Shown in pieces: positions 38,740 through 52,560 of a stretch of DNA of 64,000 nucleotides. The notes below the pieces were generated by a model. The model had not been told where the DNA came from. It saw nothing but the letters and a program-made list of their open reading frames with translations, and did no database searches. Position numbers and translations under genes: made by a program. Each line of letters opens with the position of its first letter. The stretch's first letter is position 1. Origin of the DNA: Nymphaea colorata (taxonomy: Eukaryota > Streptophyta > Magnoliopsida > Nymphaeales > Nymphaeaceae); contig NC_045147.1 in NCBI RefSeq assembly GCF_008831285.2, forward strand, positions 21,220,981 through 21,284,980, read 5' to 3'.

Positions 38740-40174
38740 CAATTTCTCAAACGCTACCACCGAACTTATACTATTAGAAATCATCCGCCCAATTTTGCGT
38801 AATTAGGAAGTTTGTTTCTTGCTGCCTCAAAAAGCGTTATTTGCGCCTTAGTTGCATTTTATGCCCTTTCAGTTTCATCCACATCGCGCAGCTTAACGTG
38901 TCTTTAGTGGAACCATTTCACCGTCACAAGTGAGTGAGTATAATAAATGACTTACTCGGACAGAAGGAGGTGGGTTTTTAAATAAATTGAAGAATAGACC
39001 ACAATACTTTAATTAGAGAAAAATTTTGATGGAAAATTGTAATTAGTCAAAATAGTGTTGCAGGCCTTTGACCTTCCCCGTAGAATTAAAAGTTAAACGT
39101 AGTCAACGACTTTCAAGTAAAACCCCCATGATTTAGCCTTTTTACTCTTTTACTACTTTTTACTAATACTTCCATCAAAAAATTATTGCTAAACACAAAA
39201 CACTAAATTCATGTTAGTTACAGTTTATGTGCGGTGATGGTTGATGGTAACTTTAGCAATGTTTTAGTGCAATGTTAGATAGTTAAAATTTAAATTCTTT
39301 TGTTAAAAAAAGTCACTAAATTTAAGTTACTTTTATGTGCGGCAACGGTTTACATTAACACGGACTTTTAAATTTTAACCATTAAATCATCATAAATGTT
39401 TCAATCAGGAGGCCAACTTTTACGGTTAGATGTTTTCTTTTTTTATATTTTGTGACGTTAAAAACAATAATAAATGATGCATTTTGTTGTTATAGTTGAT
39501 TGGCCATAGTTTTTAGCCATGCAATACACTATTGGCGATGGTTTTTATCATTGTAAAAAATTTTCAAAAAAAAAAATCTGGCCATAGAAGAAGTAGGGAT
39601 GTTCAACAAGTGGAGCCAATTAAGACTCGACTTAAACTCATTCCGTTGAACTCAACACTTGAGTTACAGAGTTGAGCTCATGAACTCGACTTGATTAGAC
39701 TCGTTTAACACTACTACTTATTTTTATAATCTCAAAGTCTTAAATGGCTTAAATAAAAATGTAGAAACTTTAAGCATAAGATATATGGGGAGGGACACGC
39801 AGACAAAACGTAGCAAAGTTGGATTCGCATCGGATAATGGGCGTCCTTTTAATGTAATACGGCCGATTAACCTTTTGCATACACTTTTCCAATTTCAGCT
39901 TTCGAAATTGAATATTAATTTCATTATCAAATGTTGGATCAAATCCAAAGGTAAGGTTGGTTTCCGGGTTATTATTTGTCGCCGGTTGAAGAATTGGATT
40001 TGGATATGGTACGATTTGGTATAATTGCATAAAGCAGTGGGGGGTAAAGTTATCATGGTGGCTAAGAAGAAGAAAATAAAAGCCAAGAAGAAGAATAAGA
40101 AATAAAAGTGGAGTGGAAAGAAAAGGAGGGAGAAAGAAACAAGGAAAAGGCAGACAAGAAAGAAAAAGGTACAC
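38740..40174. other. intergenic region between S6K and tRNA-Ile, with a degenerate CACTA-like block
   Basis: No gene seen. Between about 39190 and 39600 short related units recur: TGTGCGGTGATGGTT, TGTGCGGCAACGGTT and TTGGCGATGGTTTTT, resembling subterminal repeats of CACTA elements. At 39600-39715 a block of GACTCGACTT/GAGTTGAGCTC words follows. Confidence 0.4.
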
Positions 40175-40248
40175 TGGCCCATGCAGGTCTCGAACCTGCG
40201 ACCTTCGCGTTATTAGCACGACGCTCTAACCAACTGAGCTAATAGGCC
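40175..40248 (-). tRNA. tRNA-Ile (AAT)
   Basis: 74 nt on minus, starting GGCCTATTAGCTCAGTTGG, with a seven-pair acceptor stem (GGCCTAT with ATGGGCC), anticodon loop CTAATAA, T-loop GGTTCGAGACC and discriminator A at 40175. No intron, and no encoded CCA, as expected for a nuclear plant tRNA. Confidence 0.97.
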
Positions 40249-40897
40249 GGCTGTTGGTTGCCATCTACTAAACAGCAAGAAAATATAATGATTCCAGCTT
40301 CCCTTAACCCCCCGCCTCGTCCCTTCCGACCATAATCTGCTGGAGTGAGTGGTAGATTACTATAAAAGTTACAGTGGTCCACATTTGGGTTGGATATCTA
40401 AAAATAGATGTATTATAGATGGTTGGGTTCATGGTTCAAGTAGTTTACTTAATAATAATAAAATTTGAGAAGGATGGGAGCCGTTAATTGTTGAAAGGCC
40501 TGCACCAATCTGTATACAAATTGTCCGGATCTGATTATATCAGAACCATCTGCCTATGCCATCTGATACAGAAGCATAATCTTTTGGATCTCCAAAACTC
40601 AAATGTTAAAGTAATGATTTTGTGGAACTATGCAATTTGGAATCCTAAATAAAGGGTAGAGAATGGATATACCAACTTCCATTAAGTAGAGATGGATACA
40701 TGAGGATCAACACAAGAAAATAACAATACATAAAATTCCCAAATCTCCAATAAACAATGTTTTTAACCAAAAAAAATGATACTAATACATAATCATAGAG
40801 TTTCGCGTTTGATTCCATTCCATATCTTATTAATCAAATCAATGAAAGTTCTCCTCATTTTTGGTGATCCTCACTGTTCTCGTCGCCCCAGTAAACT
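40249..40897. other. intergenic region between tRNA-Ile and MES
   Basis: AT-rich, with a block of GGATATCTAAAAATAG-like words near 40390-40560. No coding sequence. It should include the 3' UTR of the MES gene at the right end. Confidence 0.45.
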
Positions 40898-43800
40898 TTA
40901 GTGACAGTAGTCGGAGCTAGCGGCTTTGAGTAGCAAGCTAACCAAATGATTGGGTGCAGAGAAGAAAGGGCTATGGTCGGTCTCCAGAGTCATGACTTCG
41001 CATGGCGGCCATCTCTTGATCATGTTTTCTTGCTGCTCCGGCGTCAAAACTCTGTCCTTCGTCGTCTTCACATAGACTCGGCTGACTGCATCCACGTCGA
41101 CGCCCTCGCCATTGTCAAACCTTGCAGACTGGAGTGCCCGCACCGGCACCGGCTTTAGAAGCATAGAGGCCAGGACTGCATCCTAAGGAACACCAAGCAA
41201 AAAACTAACTCCATCACCTAATCAGTAAAACAATGTTCTTTCTTCTCATTTGGCGTATAGGAACAGAGTCGTATTGTTTCGTAAATCTGCCTCAAAATTG
41301 GAACAGATTCACGTAACATTTGTTCACTTGTTTCATGTATCTTTCTTGATTTTAATTCTTAATGACAAATGCCCACAAAATTAAAGAATCCTCTATAGCT
41401 AAGAAGCTATACCAAATAAAGGGCACCTTCACTTTTGTTCACTTTTTGCTTAACATGATAGTTTCTTGGGCCCAGATCAACTATTCAAAAGAGAAAGACA
41501 GGCATCACACATTATTAATGAAGATGACTAAGATGACATGGAAGATGCTGGTGGTGATGATGAATGAATCAGTGTCTAATATTTCCTCTTTTAAAGGCCT
41601 AGCCTTTTGTTGTGTGGCTATAATGATGGTACCCATAAAAAGTTAAGTTTGGCATCTCAATGAGATTATGAGGCAGAAAAAATGATCAGTGTGATGATGA
41701 TGATGGGGAAAAGTTGGGTAAGTCCATTTCATATTTTCATTCTTCTTTTTCCTTTCTAACAGCAAACATTTTACAGGGAAGAAGAGAAAGGAACACTGGA
41801 TGCAGAAGCAAAGTGCGGAATCCGTTTCATGCTGCTGTAAAGTGAAGGAGAAGGCCGGCTTTATTAGAACCGTAGCAAAGATTGATGAGTCGTTTCAAAG
41901 CATCTTTTGGTGTTTTTTTTTTTTTTTTTTTTTTCTCGTCTCCCCTTTTACTATGGAGCTTGTTGAAGGTTGTTTTTCAAGTAATTTTCTAGTAAGAAGC
42001 ATCACATGCCTCTCTGTGAAAAGAGGAAAAGCAAAAGGGTGGGGATGATACGAGAGGAGGCAGTACAACTACAAACAGGCTCAGCCCACGTGATTAAGCC
42101 CTGAGTTGGAAGTCCAAAAGTTCACGTAAAGTTGCTGCCGATATTATGAAAATATCGTGTTTTTATCGCGATATTTTGTAAAACTTCTTTCACACTCTGC
42201 CACACTGCAGAGTCTGAAAAATATCATTTGCTTGTCATGTTGTTGATACGCTGCTAAACAATTTTCGTTGCATGACCTTATATACCAATTTGCATACATT
42301 TTTCTACGATACTGGTGTGTGCCCACCATTAATTTTAGGAAGGAAGAAAGAAACGAAACCTTTCAAAGGCCGACCAGATGAAAAGAAAATAATTCAAACA
42401 ATTGGTTAGAAACTAATGAAACAGTGCTCAAAATGATATGATATAAGCGAAGAGAAATTGGAATTGGTAGGTAAGGAATCATATCTTGATTGATGATCTT
42501 TTGAAGTCGAGAGAAAAAAACAAGGAAGAAAATAAGATTAGATGTTTTAATCATATGAACAACTGTTTCTCATTATTCATCTCTAAACCATTCATGCGCC
42601 AATTGCTGAGATTGCTCACCTCTTCTGGGCTTTCATTGTAGAAGAGTTGCCTTTGGAATTCGGGTTTAAAGCGGACGCTTGTGGGAGCATTTTCTGGACC
42701 TTCACCAAACACCAGCTCTACTACTTCTTGATCCAGATCCGGCGCACCCTGTCATGGTTTTCATATACAAGAAATAAAAGGAGTTAGAAGCCAAGAGAGA
42801 GAGAGAGAGAGAGTTCGGAGCTCATTTTAATTCATTTGAGCTGGACAAGATCTGGATCCAACAAGAGGTCGGATCTAGATCCGATGAAGCTCTTATTCCT
42901 TGAGAAAATCCAAGGAGAAGATCTGGTTTAGCCAAGGGGGTAAAAGAGAGAGGTAAATTTTTCTCTATCTCTCTTTCATTTTTTTCTTTTTATTGGTACA
43001 TTTTGAGGGGAAATTTTTCAAGGGGAGACAATCACAATCACTTTCTGTTTGTGTTTCTATTTATTTGTTAGTCTGAAAAGTGGAGCGAAAAGTCAGACCT
43101 TTATGGGGACAAAAAATCTTGTGCCCTCTTTCAGAAGACAGAAAGTGAATATTTACCCAGATAATTGTTCACTGCGTTTGATTGTTTTCCAGAATTCCAC
43201 CTCGAAACCGCAAATCAAACACCACCTAAGGCTAAAAGACAAGAAATGCATCTTATTTTGTCATATGGTGGGAAAAACTTTTCCACTTTTTTTTTTTCCT
43301 TTTCTAGGCACGAAGTTGCATCGAAATCAAAAGTTAAAATTATATCATGCAAAAAAAAAATAAAAACGAAGGAGGTCGGAGGATCGAATCGCAAGAGTCA
43401 AGGGACGGGTCGGAGAGACCGTTTCGTATGGCAGGGGACCCACGGGTGTGGAGGGGGAGGTGGGGGAAAAGGAAGAGGGGGACCCACGTCTTGAGTGTCC
43501 TGTGGGGTCCAGAACCCGGATCTGAGCATGGTGGCGCACACGAACACGGCGAGGGTGACCTTGGCTGAGCCCAGTGCGTGGATGGCGTGGGTGAGGCTGA
43601 GCCCTCCGGCGCTGTGGCCGACCAGCACCACCTGCCCACCCAAATACAAATGAAGGATCAGACGGCAGATTTCTGCTTCTTTCATCTCAAGAAGAAGAAG
43701 AGCAAAGCGGCAGCAGAGGAGGAAGATCAAGATGCAACTGAGCATCCACCCCCTGAACTCGGCTACCACCGTTCGTAATCATGATCAGCAGCAGCAGCAG

Positions 43801-44149
43801 AAGCAGAAGCATGGTATAGATTTATATGAGGGGGAGATTGAGAGAGACATGGAGAAGAGACGAGAATTATGACCTTTTGGTCGGCGGGGAGGTTGGAGAG
43901 GAGGTGGGTAATGAGGGGCTGGTCGTAGGCGTCGAAGGAGGAGAGGGCGTTGGCGTCTGAAGGGTCGATGCCGGCGGAAGAGAGGTCGACGCAAGTGACG
44001 GAGTGGCCGGCCGCCTGGAGGAGGGTCCTCACCTTGTACCAGCACCAGGCCCCATGCCCCACCCCGTGCACCAACACGAAGTGATGCTTCCCCCGCCGGC
44101 CGACGTCCTCCTCCTCCTGATGCTTCTGCTCATCACCTACATCCACCAT
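40898..44149 (-). CDS. MES17-like: MES17-like methylesterase (alpha/beta hydrolase)
   Basis: Four exons on minus: 43874-44149, 43488-43631, 42620-42748, 40898-41182, all phase 0, giving 277 residues, the normal size for plant methylesterases of the SABP2/MES group. These cytosolic enzymes hydrolyse methyl esters of hormones; MES17 itself acts on methyl-indole-acetate. Motifs are HFVLVHGVGHGAWCWYK (23-39, oxyanion region), VGHSAGG with nucleophile Ser99, KDRVLTPEQQ with Asp226, and ETDHSPFFS with His253, a full catalytic triad. The choice of MES17 rests on VTCVDLSSAGID, RWPP and the overall pattern recalled for that subgroup; substrate cannot be fixed from sequence. The leader upstream is CT-rich (GA-rich on plus, 44221-44320). 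Confidence 0.9.
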
Positions 44150-44518
44150 TTGTGTTGAACACCACCTTTCCCAAATTCTCTACTCTAGATGGTTCCCTGT
44201 TCCTTCACAGACAGACGATGAGAGAGAGAGTGGCTCCAAATGATAGGACAGATGGTGCCTCTGTCTCTGTACTTATAGTTGGCGAAAAACAGAGAGGAAG
44301 GGAGAGAGAGACAGAGAGGATGACGAAGGTGGTGCGTAATGGAGGTTGCTGTTCACGCTCCCCTTGCATTTATCCGCACACCTCTCCTTCTTACGGTTCT
44401 GTCATCTGTGACTGTGAGGAAAGCAAGTGCATTAAGAAACTCTCTCCCTCCCTTCTCCTCTCTAGGAAAATTGACTTTGACGGAGACTGGGTGCATCTTT
44501 TACATTACACACCACCAA

Positions 44519-44553
44519 CAGAGCGGGGGCCATATGCAGAGCGGGGGCCATAT
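44519..44553 (+). repeat. 18-bp tandem repeat upstream of MES gene
   Basis: AGAGCGGGGGCCATATG occurs twice head to tail about 370-400 bp before the MES start codon. Confidence 0.8.
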
Positions 44554-45164
44554 GAAGGGGGGGGGAAGAAGACCCTTTCATCTTTGTCGCCTTTCCTGAT
44601 TAGAACGTTCTCTACTCTCAGATGCTGAGTCGCAGGCGTCAGGCGGTCTGCCCACCCACCGATGCGTCATTATTCGACGCCATTTCTCTTTGTCCGATTT
44701 CAGACTGACCATTGATGACAACATCTCTGAAGCATAAAGCTCCAAAATGGTCACATCAGCTCACAATCAAATGACGGCCGGCGAGATTAAACACGAGATT
44801 AGAGTGGAAAGGAAAGAAAGGAGGAGACCGCATATCTAGCAAAAGAGAAAGATTAAATTTTATTGCATTTAAATATAAATGAAGGGAAAAGAAGATGTGT
44901 ATTTTCAATCGAGAGATTAACAAGCCATCTCACAGGAAAAAGAAAGGAAAAGAAAAGAAAAGAAAAAAAAAGGGCGAGAAAGGCTCTCATTTTCTTTATC
45001 TGTAAGGTTTTGGCTTGTGCCAACTTCGGCAATGATACACTTTCAACTTAACTACCAATCCTTTCCAAAAATGAAAGGTTCATCTACATTACTCAATATC
45101 CTCATTATATGTTTTTATACTAACAAAAAGTCAAGTCTTGTGTTTGATCAAAACGTCGATTATA

Positions 45165-45260
45165 TGTAGTCATCGGTGGAGTCAGAAATTTTTTTGTATA
45201 GTTTTAAAATTTTAATAAAAGTCTAAATAGAAATTTTCAAATCTTTGTCGCCCCTATATG
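45165..45260. repeat. fragment of dispersed AT-rich repeat (GGAGCGGAGCC family)
   Basis: GGTGGAGTCAGAAATTTTTTT followed by TTTTAAAATTTTAATAAAAG and a GTCGCCCCTATATG segment is similar in order to 46872-47070 but shorter and diverged. Confidence 0.4.
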
Positions 45261-46871
45261 TAGCAACCCCCTTATGAAGAGTTTAGACCTAAATTGAGGA
45301 TTCTTCGGAAGTCCTATGGCGTTGATAAGGTGGTTGACAAAATTATTAGTCGTCTCGATCCCTACTACTTGGAGTTGGAATTGAAATTCTTAGTGAGGAG
45401 TCAAGGATCCACCAAACTTAGCAGCCTGAGCCCTACATGAGAGCTGACAAGATTATTTGGGTATAGTATTAAAGCCAAGGACATGATATGTTAGATTAGA
45501 GGCAGTCGAACATTACTTCATAAGATGAAATCAAAAGTAGAAAGTTGAACTTGACCATGATGCAGTTTTCTCATAAACAACATATTTAAATTGGATATTC
45601 TTAAAGTATGTATTCGCCAATTAACATTGTTTTTGAATATTGAATCTTCCAAAGTTTATAAAACAATAAGATAATAAAGGCAGTTAGCACGGTCATTTTT
45701 GATAGGTAAGCTAAAGTCAGAAAAACTCCACCCTTGTATCACAAGTAAGGCAACTCTGACCCACATGGAATTAAAATCCTAAATCTTCTTCAACTTGCTG
45801 AGAATGACAAACAATGACTTGCAATTTGCAGTCTCTTTGGTCTTAAATAGTTCCTGAAAATCTAGCTTAAAATTAAATAGGTTGACTTAAGCCATTTAAT
45901 TGAGGTCATTGATATCTGCAAATATTTCCTTGAGCTCAACGCAACAAGCTCTTTGGTGGGCAGCCAGAAGTTTAATAGATCTTGAAACCTTTTAACAGCA
46001 TATGATAAGAATGGATTTTCACCGGAGTCGCGGGTTTTCTTTGTTACAAAATTATTTGAAAAGAAATTTACCAAAAGAACATGGCTAACTGCTGGTTCTA
46101 AGTGAATTGTAAAATTATTTTGTCAAAGATCTACTACGCAATCATAAATTGGCCTTGATTTATCACATAACAATCAAGGGCGAACTTTAGAGTCTCCTTT
46201 TGGTTTACGAATTATTGAATGGCAACGTAAGTGAAGTGATTAATGACATGCATTTCCTTTGCGTTAAGCAACGAGCATTTGTAAATCTCATATAAGAGCT
46301 GCTAATTATTTGACTTCGGAAGTATGAAGAATCACGATCATAAATCCAGGCTATCAAACGTAGCATGGAAGCCATGTCGGGATATTGAATCCAGTACGCA
46401 AAAAAGAGGAAGAAAAAAAAATCACGCCCATGTGCACTCCCATGGATGTATTGTATGTTTGCTGCGAAGGCGGCAACACATAAATATTAGATATTGCTAT
46501 CACAAGATCCTTGGCGTATCCTTGAATATTGCATAAAAGATATCCGTGCATTCAAGGACGTTTATTCAATGCTATATTCTGGAGAGTACTGAAGCCCAAT
46601 AGAGTCGTTCCAAAATATAGCTCATAAGCTCAAATTTACATTATCCTTTGAAATAGATGACGTGCTAAGAGTTGCAACATGCAGCAATTAGAAATGAAAT
46701 GCTTTTCGTTTGCCAATTTGATTTTCATGGGTGCTATGCTCTTATATTACATCGGACGGAGTGTTATATTAAGTTGAAGGTGTATTGTCTCCTAATTACT
46801 ATCAAACATTGATGTAACCTTGTACCCAACAGTAATATACATTGATAATATTGTCTAATGACCTTACATTC

Positions 46872-47070
46872 AGGAGCGGAGCCAAAAATTTTGGGGGTGG
46901 GGAGACGCAAGGGCCTTGGCCCCCTTTCAAAATTTTTTCAATTGACATGTAAATTTTTTTTGAAAAAATGTATTTATCCAATATAAATATTTTTAAAAAT
47001 ATATATACTTTGACCCCTACTAAACTTTTGAAACCATAATTTGGCCTCTCTCATGAAAAAATCCTAACTT
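46872..47070. repeat. dispersed AT-rich repeat with GC-rich head
   Basis: AGGAGCGGAGCC then GGGCCTTGGCCCCC, followed by GACATGTAAATTTTTTTTG, a TATCCAATATAAAT part and ACCATAATTTGGCCTCTCTC. This is the most complete copy in the window; others at 7955-8107 and 20397-20575. Confidence 0.65.
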
Positions 47071-50000
47071 CTCACCAACTTCTAGTGAGTCAATAGAATA
47101 TTACTGCAGTTTGATGTTGTTTAACGGTGTCTAGCAGTAACAAAGCCACATGTGGGCATGTGTGAGCAAATGCCCACACTAGAATATCTTCATATTACAT
47201 GTTAATGCTTTTAACGATTTGCTCCTCTAAAAATCTAAAATTGTTTTGAATTAGAGTCCCTCAACCTAAAATTTCTATTGATTTTCTTTAACTTGAAGGT
47301 CTTCAATCAAAACTTTGTCCCATACGGACCGAATTTCTGCTAGCTAGCAACAGTTCCTTAACTCCACGTTAGGTAATGGACCAGGATCTCGTCAGCCAGG
47401 CAAGATTTGATTTTCGGAAGCGTATAGAATAGCCTGTTTATATAGGCGGCCAGTCATTTGAACTAAATTATTTAACGATGACATATAAAATCATAAGGAA
47501 ACCAATATAACGACAATAGCACTTTTTAGGGTAGGACAGAGAAAAATATGTTAATAATAAAATATGTGAACAACAAGAATACTAAATCAGTATAGCCATA
47601 AAAACCCTAGATCATAGATTGACTAAACATTTTAGTTTGAACCATTGCTTGTATTCTACCCATGATTCTAGAAAGCATTGGGAAATATGCCAAAATTATG
47701 AGTCATGTATTCCCCTTGAGCTTCAATAGGAAATTTGCTTGCCCAATTTCTCATTTAATGTCTGCAACTGACAATTAGACTTTTCTTTTTTAACTTTTAC
47801 TTTTTTTTACAGTCAATTATTGCCTTTATTTTAGCTGGCCCAATAATGAGGGCTACCATATGTTATCCACACCCTATAATAGTCCAGCTAGCCGCTGCTG
47901 AGCAGCCTCTTTGTTTGAATATGGGCAGCATGGGCCTATGGCGACCGACAGGGAGTCCCTAAGGTTGATGACTCTGAGGAGGATGTTTGAATCATGCCAG
48001 CGACTCAGGCGGAAAGAGTACGTGACTGCTCTCCTTTCTATCAATAACAATAATGAATATTTTTTATCATAAAGATGTATAACAGTATAAATTATGAAGA
48101 TCAATTATGTGGGAGTTGAAAACTTTCAGTTCAACTAATTTCAAGATTAAACCGTGCGGACAAGATGCGCTGGTGAAGAATGAAATGGAGCGATCGATGT
48201 ATTATAACGTGTAAGCAACAGCCAGCGCGTGCAATGGCTGAGGATATGCTACGGAGTGCACGAAGGTCTGCACCACTGAGAGTCTGAGACTGAGAGAGAG
48301 CCGCAGATCGAATCTGCTTTTTCAAAAACAGGGGGTAAAGTGCAGTCGACGGAAAAGGCGAAAACCGAAGCTCACGAAAAAGTTAGAGGTACGTACAATA
48401 AACAATTGGTAGCTAGGCAGCAATGCATCACGAAATTTTTCCTTTTTCTTTTATGTGTCTGCCCGTGCAGATGGATAGATTCTCTTCTGATCCTGCTCTC
48501 TGCAGTAGCAATTCTCTTTCTCACTTGGGTATTGTTCGTTCCTGTTGTTAGAGAGAATTTCTTCTCTTCACACGATAAAATATGAAAAGATTTTGATGTC
48601 TATGTGAAGTTTATGAGTTGAGAAAGCTAATGGCGTTATTTTTTTTTATATTATAGGACGTAGTTCGTAGAACATTTTTGCGTTTTATGTACAATGGAGC
48701 ACATAATTGAGACTGCACACGCACATCGTCATCATGGAGAGAAGAACTGTTCTAGATGGGACAGTGATTTAACCAGTCAAGAACAAATCTAACCTTCACC
48801 GCCGCTCATTCTTCGTCAGCGCTTGCGTTTTCCAGCAAGAATTTGACTCGACGTAATACGTCAAAGTAAAAGACGCAGCAGCAGCTAGCAGGCAGCGGTC
48901 CCGTAGCTTCTTCTTGTTCTTTCCTTTGTCAACCTTTTCTTAGAGGACTCTGTTAGTAGTAAAGCCCTGAGCGTACGTACGTGATCAGAAAGAGTGTGAG
49001 CCTGATTAACAGTCAGATTCATATACGGATCAAAGAATTATAACTTCCTGTTGCGATTCTTGTATGATAAGAGACTAGAGATTGAAGTTTTCAATTCACC
49101 TCGATTCTGAGATGGAGACATACAAACAGAAACAGTAGTGTCCAAGTTTTTAATTTCTGATCTTCAAACAAATCCTTTTGATGTTCAACCGGTTACATAT
49201 GGGATTGAAGACTTAATCATGTGTAGTTTAATCAGTTTTGGCCATTGTTGGAGCTTAGTTCTATGCATAAACATGACTTGACCTTATTTAACAGATGTTG
49301 GTGAGAGATAGCTGGGCCTCTTGCTGGTAGGTCCAGAAAAGATGAAACCACGCATGAAGTTTTAGATATATTTTCTAAGTTTAGAGGCAAAAGTTTGCCC
49401 TGCCCAGATGAGATGGTCCCCTGTTTTTGTTTCAAGCTAAAGCACGAGTGACCAGTGTGTGACTGGTTCTACTCTACCCTAAATCCTGAACCATAAGATT
49501 TGATTCATATTATTGAAAATTATATATATTAAATGTTTGATTCTTAGATTTTTCTAACATATAGGCCATATCCTTAGCAACCGGATTTGTGAAGAAATAC
49601 TATAAAATATTAGGAACTTGATGATGTCATTCCAATATTGTTTTTTCAAGTATAATAAATGATAATAATTCCAACAGCGGAAATTGTGGAACCAAACTAC
49701 TTAATTTAAATGCAACAGATTTGGACTCGTCTCGTGGAAAAGTTTGTGGTTCAGATTGGGACTCTTGAACGCATTCACTATTTTTATAGCCTGTCAGAAT
49801 TGGGGACGTATGTTGCTATCTCGTGCACCCAATATTTTCCTTTCGTTTTTTTCTCTTTCTGTCCGATGAGAGATTCTTTCTTTCGGACTTTGGATTGGGC
49901 ATTACTTTTTATGCCCAAATTTGTAATGACCTAACCCTTCACTCCTATTATGCTTCAATTCGCATATTTGTGTGTATAAGAAATTAACGGGATATGGAGA

Positions 50001-51594
50001 CCAGCCATCTACCATACCATGTCTCATCCGTTGTCTCAACCCCATTAAAAAGTGAAGGGAAAAGAGAAATTTCAACAAAGTCTCCACTTGGGTGAGTCAT
50101 CTGCCTAACATATGCCGGCAAATTGACACCATTCTTTAAAAGACTAGCATTAAATCGTTGAGCAACCTCTTAAGGTGGCCTAGGGCGGCCTAATCTCGCT
50201 TGTGAAAGAGATCAACAATATTTAATATTGAAGGGCATAAACTAATAAGGGTCTGTCAAACCCTAGCTCACCACCACCCTCTTCCTCTTCCCCACATACA
50301 AAGGCTTTGAAAAAAGTTAGAAGCAAGAGTTGTATTTCTTATCTACCAAAACTCAAGAAACCTAGCACCACCAAAATGGAGCCTTGAAGCCGATAGCCTC
50401 CCAAGGAGCACAACATAGACGCTAGAGCTGGTGTCACTATGATCGGTTCGATTCATGTGAGCATTGTAACCGTGCCAATGGGTGGAAGCATCACATCAGA
50501 CACTGACGTAGTCCTGGACCCTAAAATCAAATGGTTTCAGCTCTCATTCTAATGGGTAGGATGAAATATTAGTCTCACTCAAGTGAAATTACAGGAAGCT
50601 GGTAGAATAGTTTCTCCATTCAGTTGCAAGCATCAGAAGTAGATAACAACCAGTGAAAGTATGAATACGATTTTTACCGATGAAATTTGAACTCACTGAT
50701 GTTTCTGCTTGTTTTGGAGCCTAAATCGCAAGCCGGCCTCTGTCACCTAACAATTGGATGAGACAATTTGTCTTGTCATGCTTAATCTTGGCTTTGATTT
50801 GAATTGGTGCCGAGGAATTCAATGCCACAAACAACCGCAACACATTTGGATACATCCATAAGTTTGATACGTAATATCCCAAATTCCTTACTTGGAGAAA
50901 GGGGACATCCCTTAGATCTAGAATTTGAATTTCTTATAGAACCGAGATATGGGGGGTTTGCTCGAGCAGGTGGAAGGTCTATTGTAGAGTGGACACCTTG
51001 CAGCATGTTGTCTCTAATGAGCATAGATACAAGTGGGAACTCTAGAAAGATTGGTTGCAATAGTTCTCGTTTTTTAAAGGGAAAACGGGAAATTTGGAGA
51101 AGTTTGTTGGATGTATATCGTAGTCCTTTTCTTATGAATTTGGCGCTGTGGGGACTCCCTGTCTGCAATCACTAGAATTTGAAAAGATGGGTGTCGCTCT
51201 ATTTTAAGCCTGAAAGTAGAAACCAGGAAACTGATGAATTGCAGCCCATCCAACCCCGCCATCTAATTAATGGCCAACTGCAGGCAGACCAGACCAAATA
51301 ATGCATCTCTTTTCTTTATTGTTTTCTTGTTCCTGGTTTTCTGCTTCGTGATTTTGAGTTCTTTTACTTGTAATGGATTCTTAGCCAGCAGAAGTAAAAC
51401 AGGTGCACGAATGCTTGTTATAAGGATGTGCGACTATTGGTTTTTCTTTTTCTTCTTGACATGATATAGTCGTGTTAACCTTCTTTCAAAAACATCCCAG
51501 TCCTTTTAGTCGGTTAAATATTGTTGAGGACGTATGGTCGTGTGTTTGCGCGGAGACCGTTTGTTGGGGGACTCAAAAGACAATCAGCATGTGC

Positions 51595-51835
51595 ATAAGC
51601 CTGGGCATCGGGCCAGTTCGGCCCGGCTGGACACCTAAAACCTGATTAAATTAAAAATATATATTTTTAACATAAAATAATATATAAGTATTGATTATAC
51701 ATACAAATCAATAAAATTTGTATTAAAAAAATATTATTGAATAGAACCGAGCTTAATTGATCCCACCCAAGCCAGCCTAGTCCTTTTTTTTTAGACTGAG
51801 TTCGAGCCCGAGTCAAGTCGGGTACCTAACCCAAC
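51595..51835. repeat. CTCGG-word dispersed repeat
   Basis: GGGCCAGTTCGGCCCGG, ACACCTAAAACCTGATTAAA, an AT core with TATATTTTTAACATAAAATA, then TTCGAGCCCGAGTC. The same succession is seen at 52370-52560. Confidence 0.6.
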
Positions 51836-52261
51836 GTCCAACCTTAATAAACAAGAAGCTTCTATAAAAAAAAAAAGAAAAAGAAATTCAAAAAAACAAC
51901 CTTTATGAAAAAATAAAAATACCGGCCCTCCAATAAAACAGTGGAACGCCAGTATAATACTTGTACTATGTGTACATGTGCGCGGAGAAGGAAAGAGAGA
52001 AGACGAGGAGACCTTTCTTGTTATGGCAATTTTGTTCTCAAAAACGCTTTTTGTTTGAGCCCCGCTCTTGTGTCCAAAGATGACGCAATCCACATTCGCT
52101 GACGAGCGTACAATTTTATCATATCATGGTGGATGTTATTGGATGATTAAAAATTAAACATATGTCCTTAAAAACATTATAAATAATTACTAAAAACACC
52201 AATCTACTATTCCTTTATCGTAAATGGTTGCTAATGTTCATGTAATATGTGTGTGTGTGTG

Positions 52262-52560
52262 TTGGCTGAGCCTTTAGGTTCAGTTCTCCTTCTTAAGAAA
52301 TTAAGTAGGTGTCGTTTCCCATCAGGCCGACCCGGTTCAATAAGAAGTTTGTCTCGAGTCGAGCCAAGTTTGTGATGGCTGCCCAAGTCTGCCCCAACAC
52401 CCAAAACCTGAGTCTGGCCTGGCTCGGCCTGATTAAAATAAATATATATATATTTAATATAAAATAATACATAAATATAATTAATTGCAATATATATATA
52501 TTGAAAAATAATTATCGAGTCCAATGGAGCCCAATCAGGTCAGGCCGATAAGTTGAAGAG
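52262..52560. repeat. CTCGG-word dispersed repeat
   Basis: CCCAAAACCTGAGTC, GGCCTGGCTCGGCCTGATT, then an AT core with ATATATTTAATATAAAATAA and a closing CCCAATCAGGTCAGGCC. It parallels 51595-51835 some 700 bp away. Confidence 0.6.

Noticed and set aside
48340-48585. 81-codon plus frame with a hydrophobic segment
   Set aside because: One membrane-like stretch only, no support from neighbours or a recognised family.
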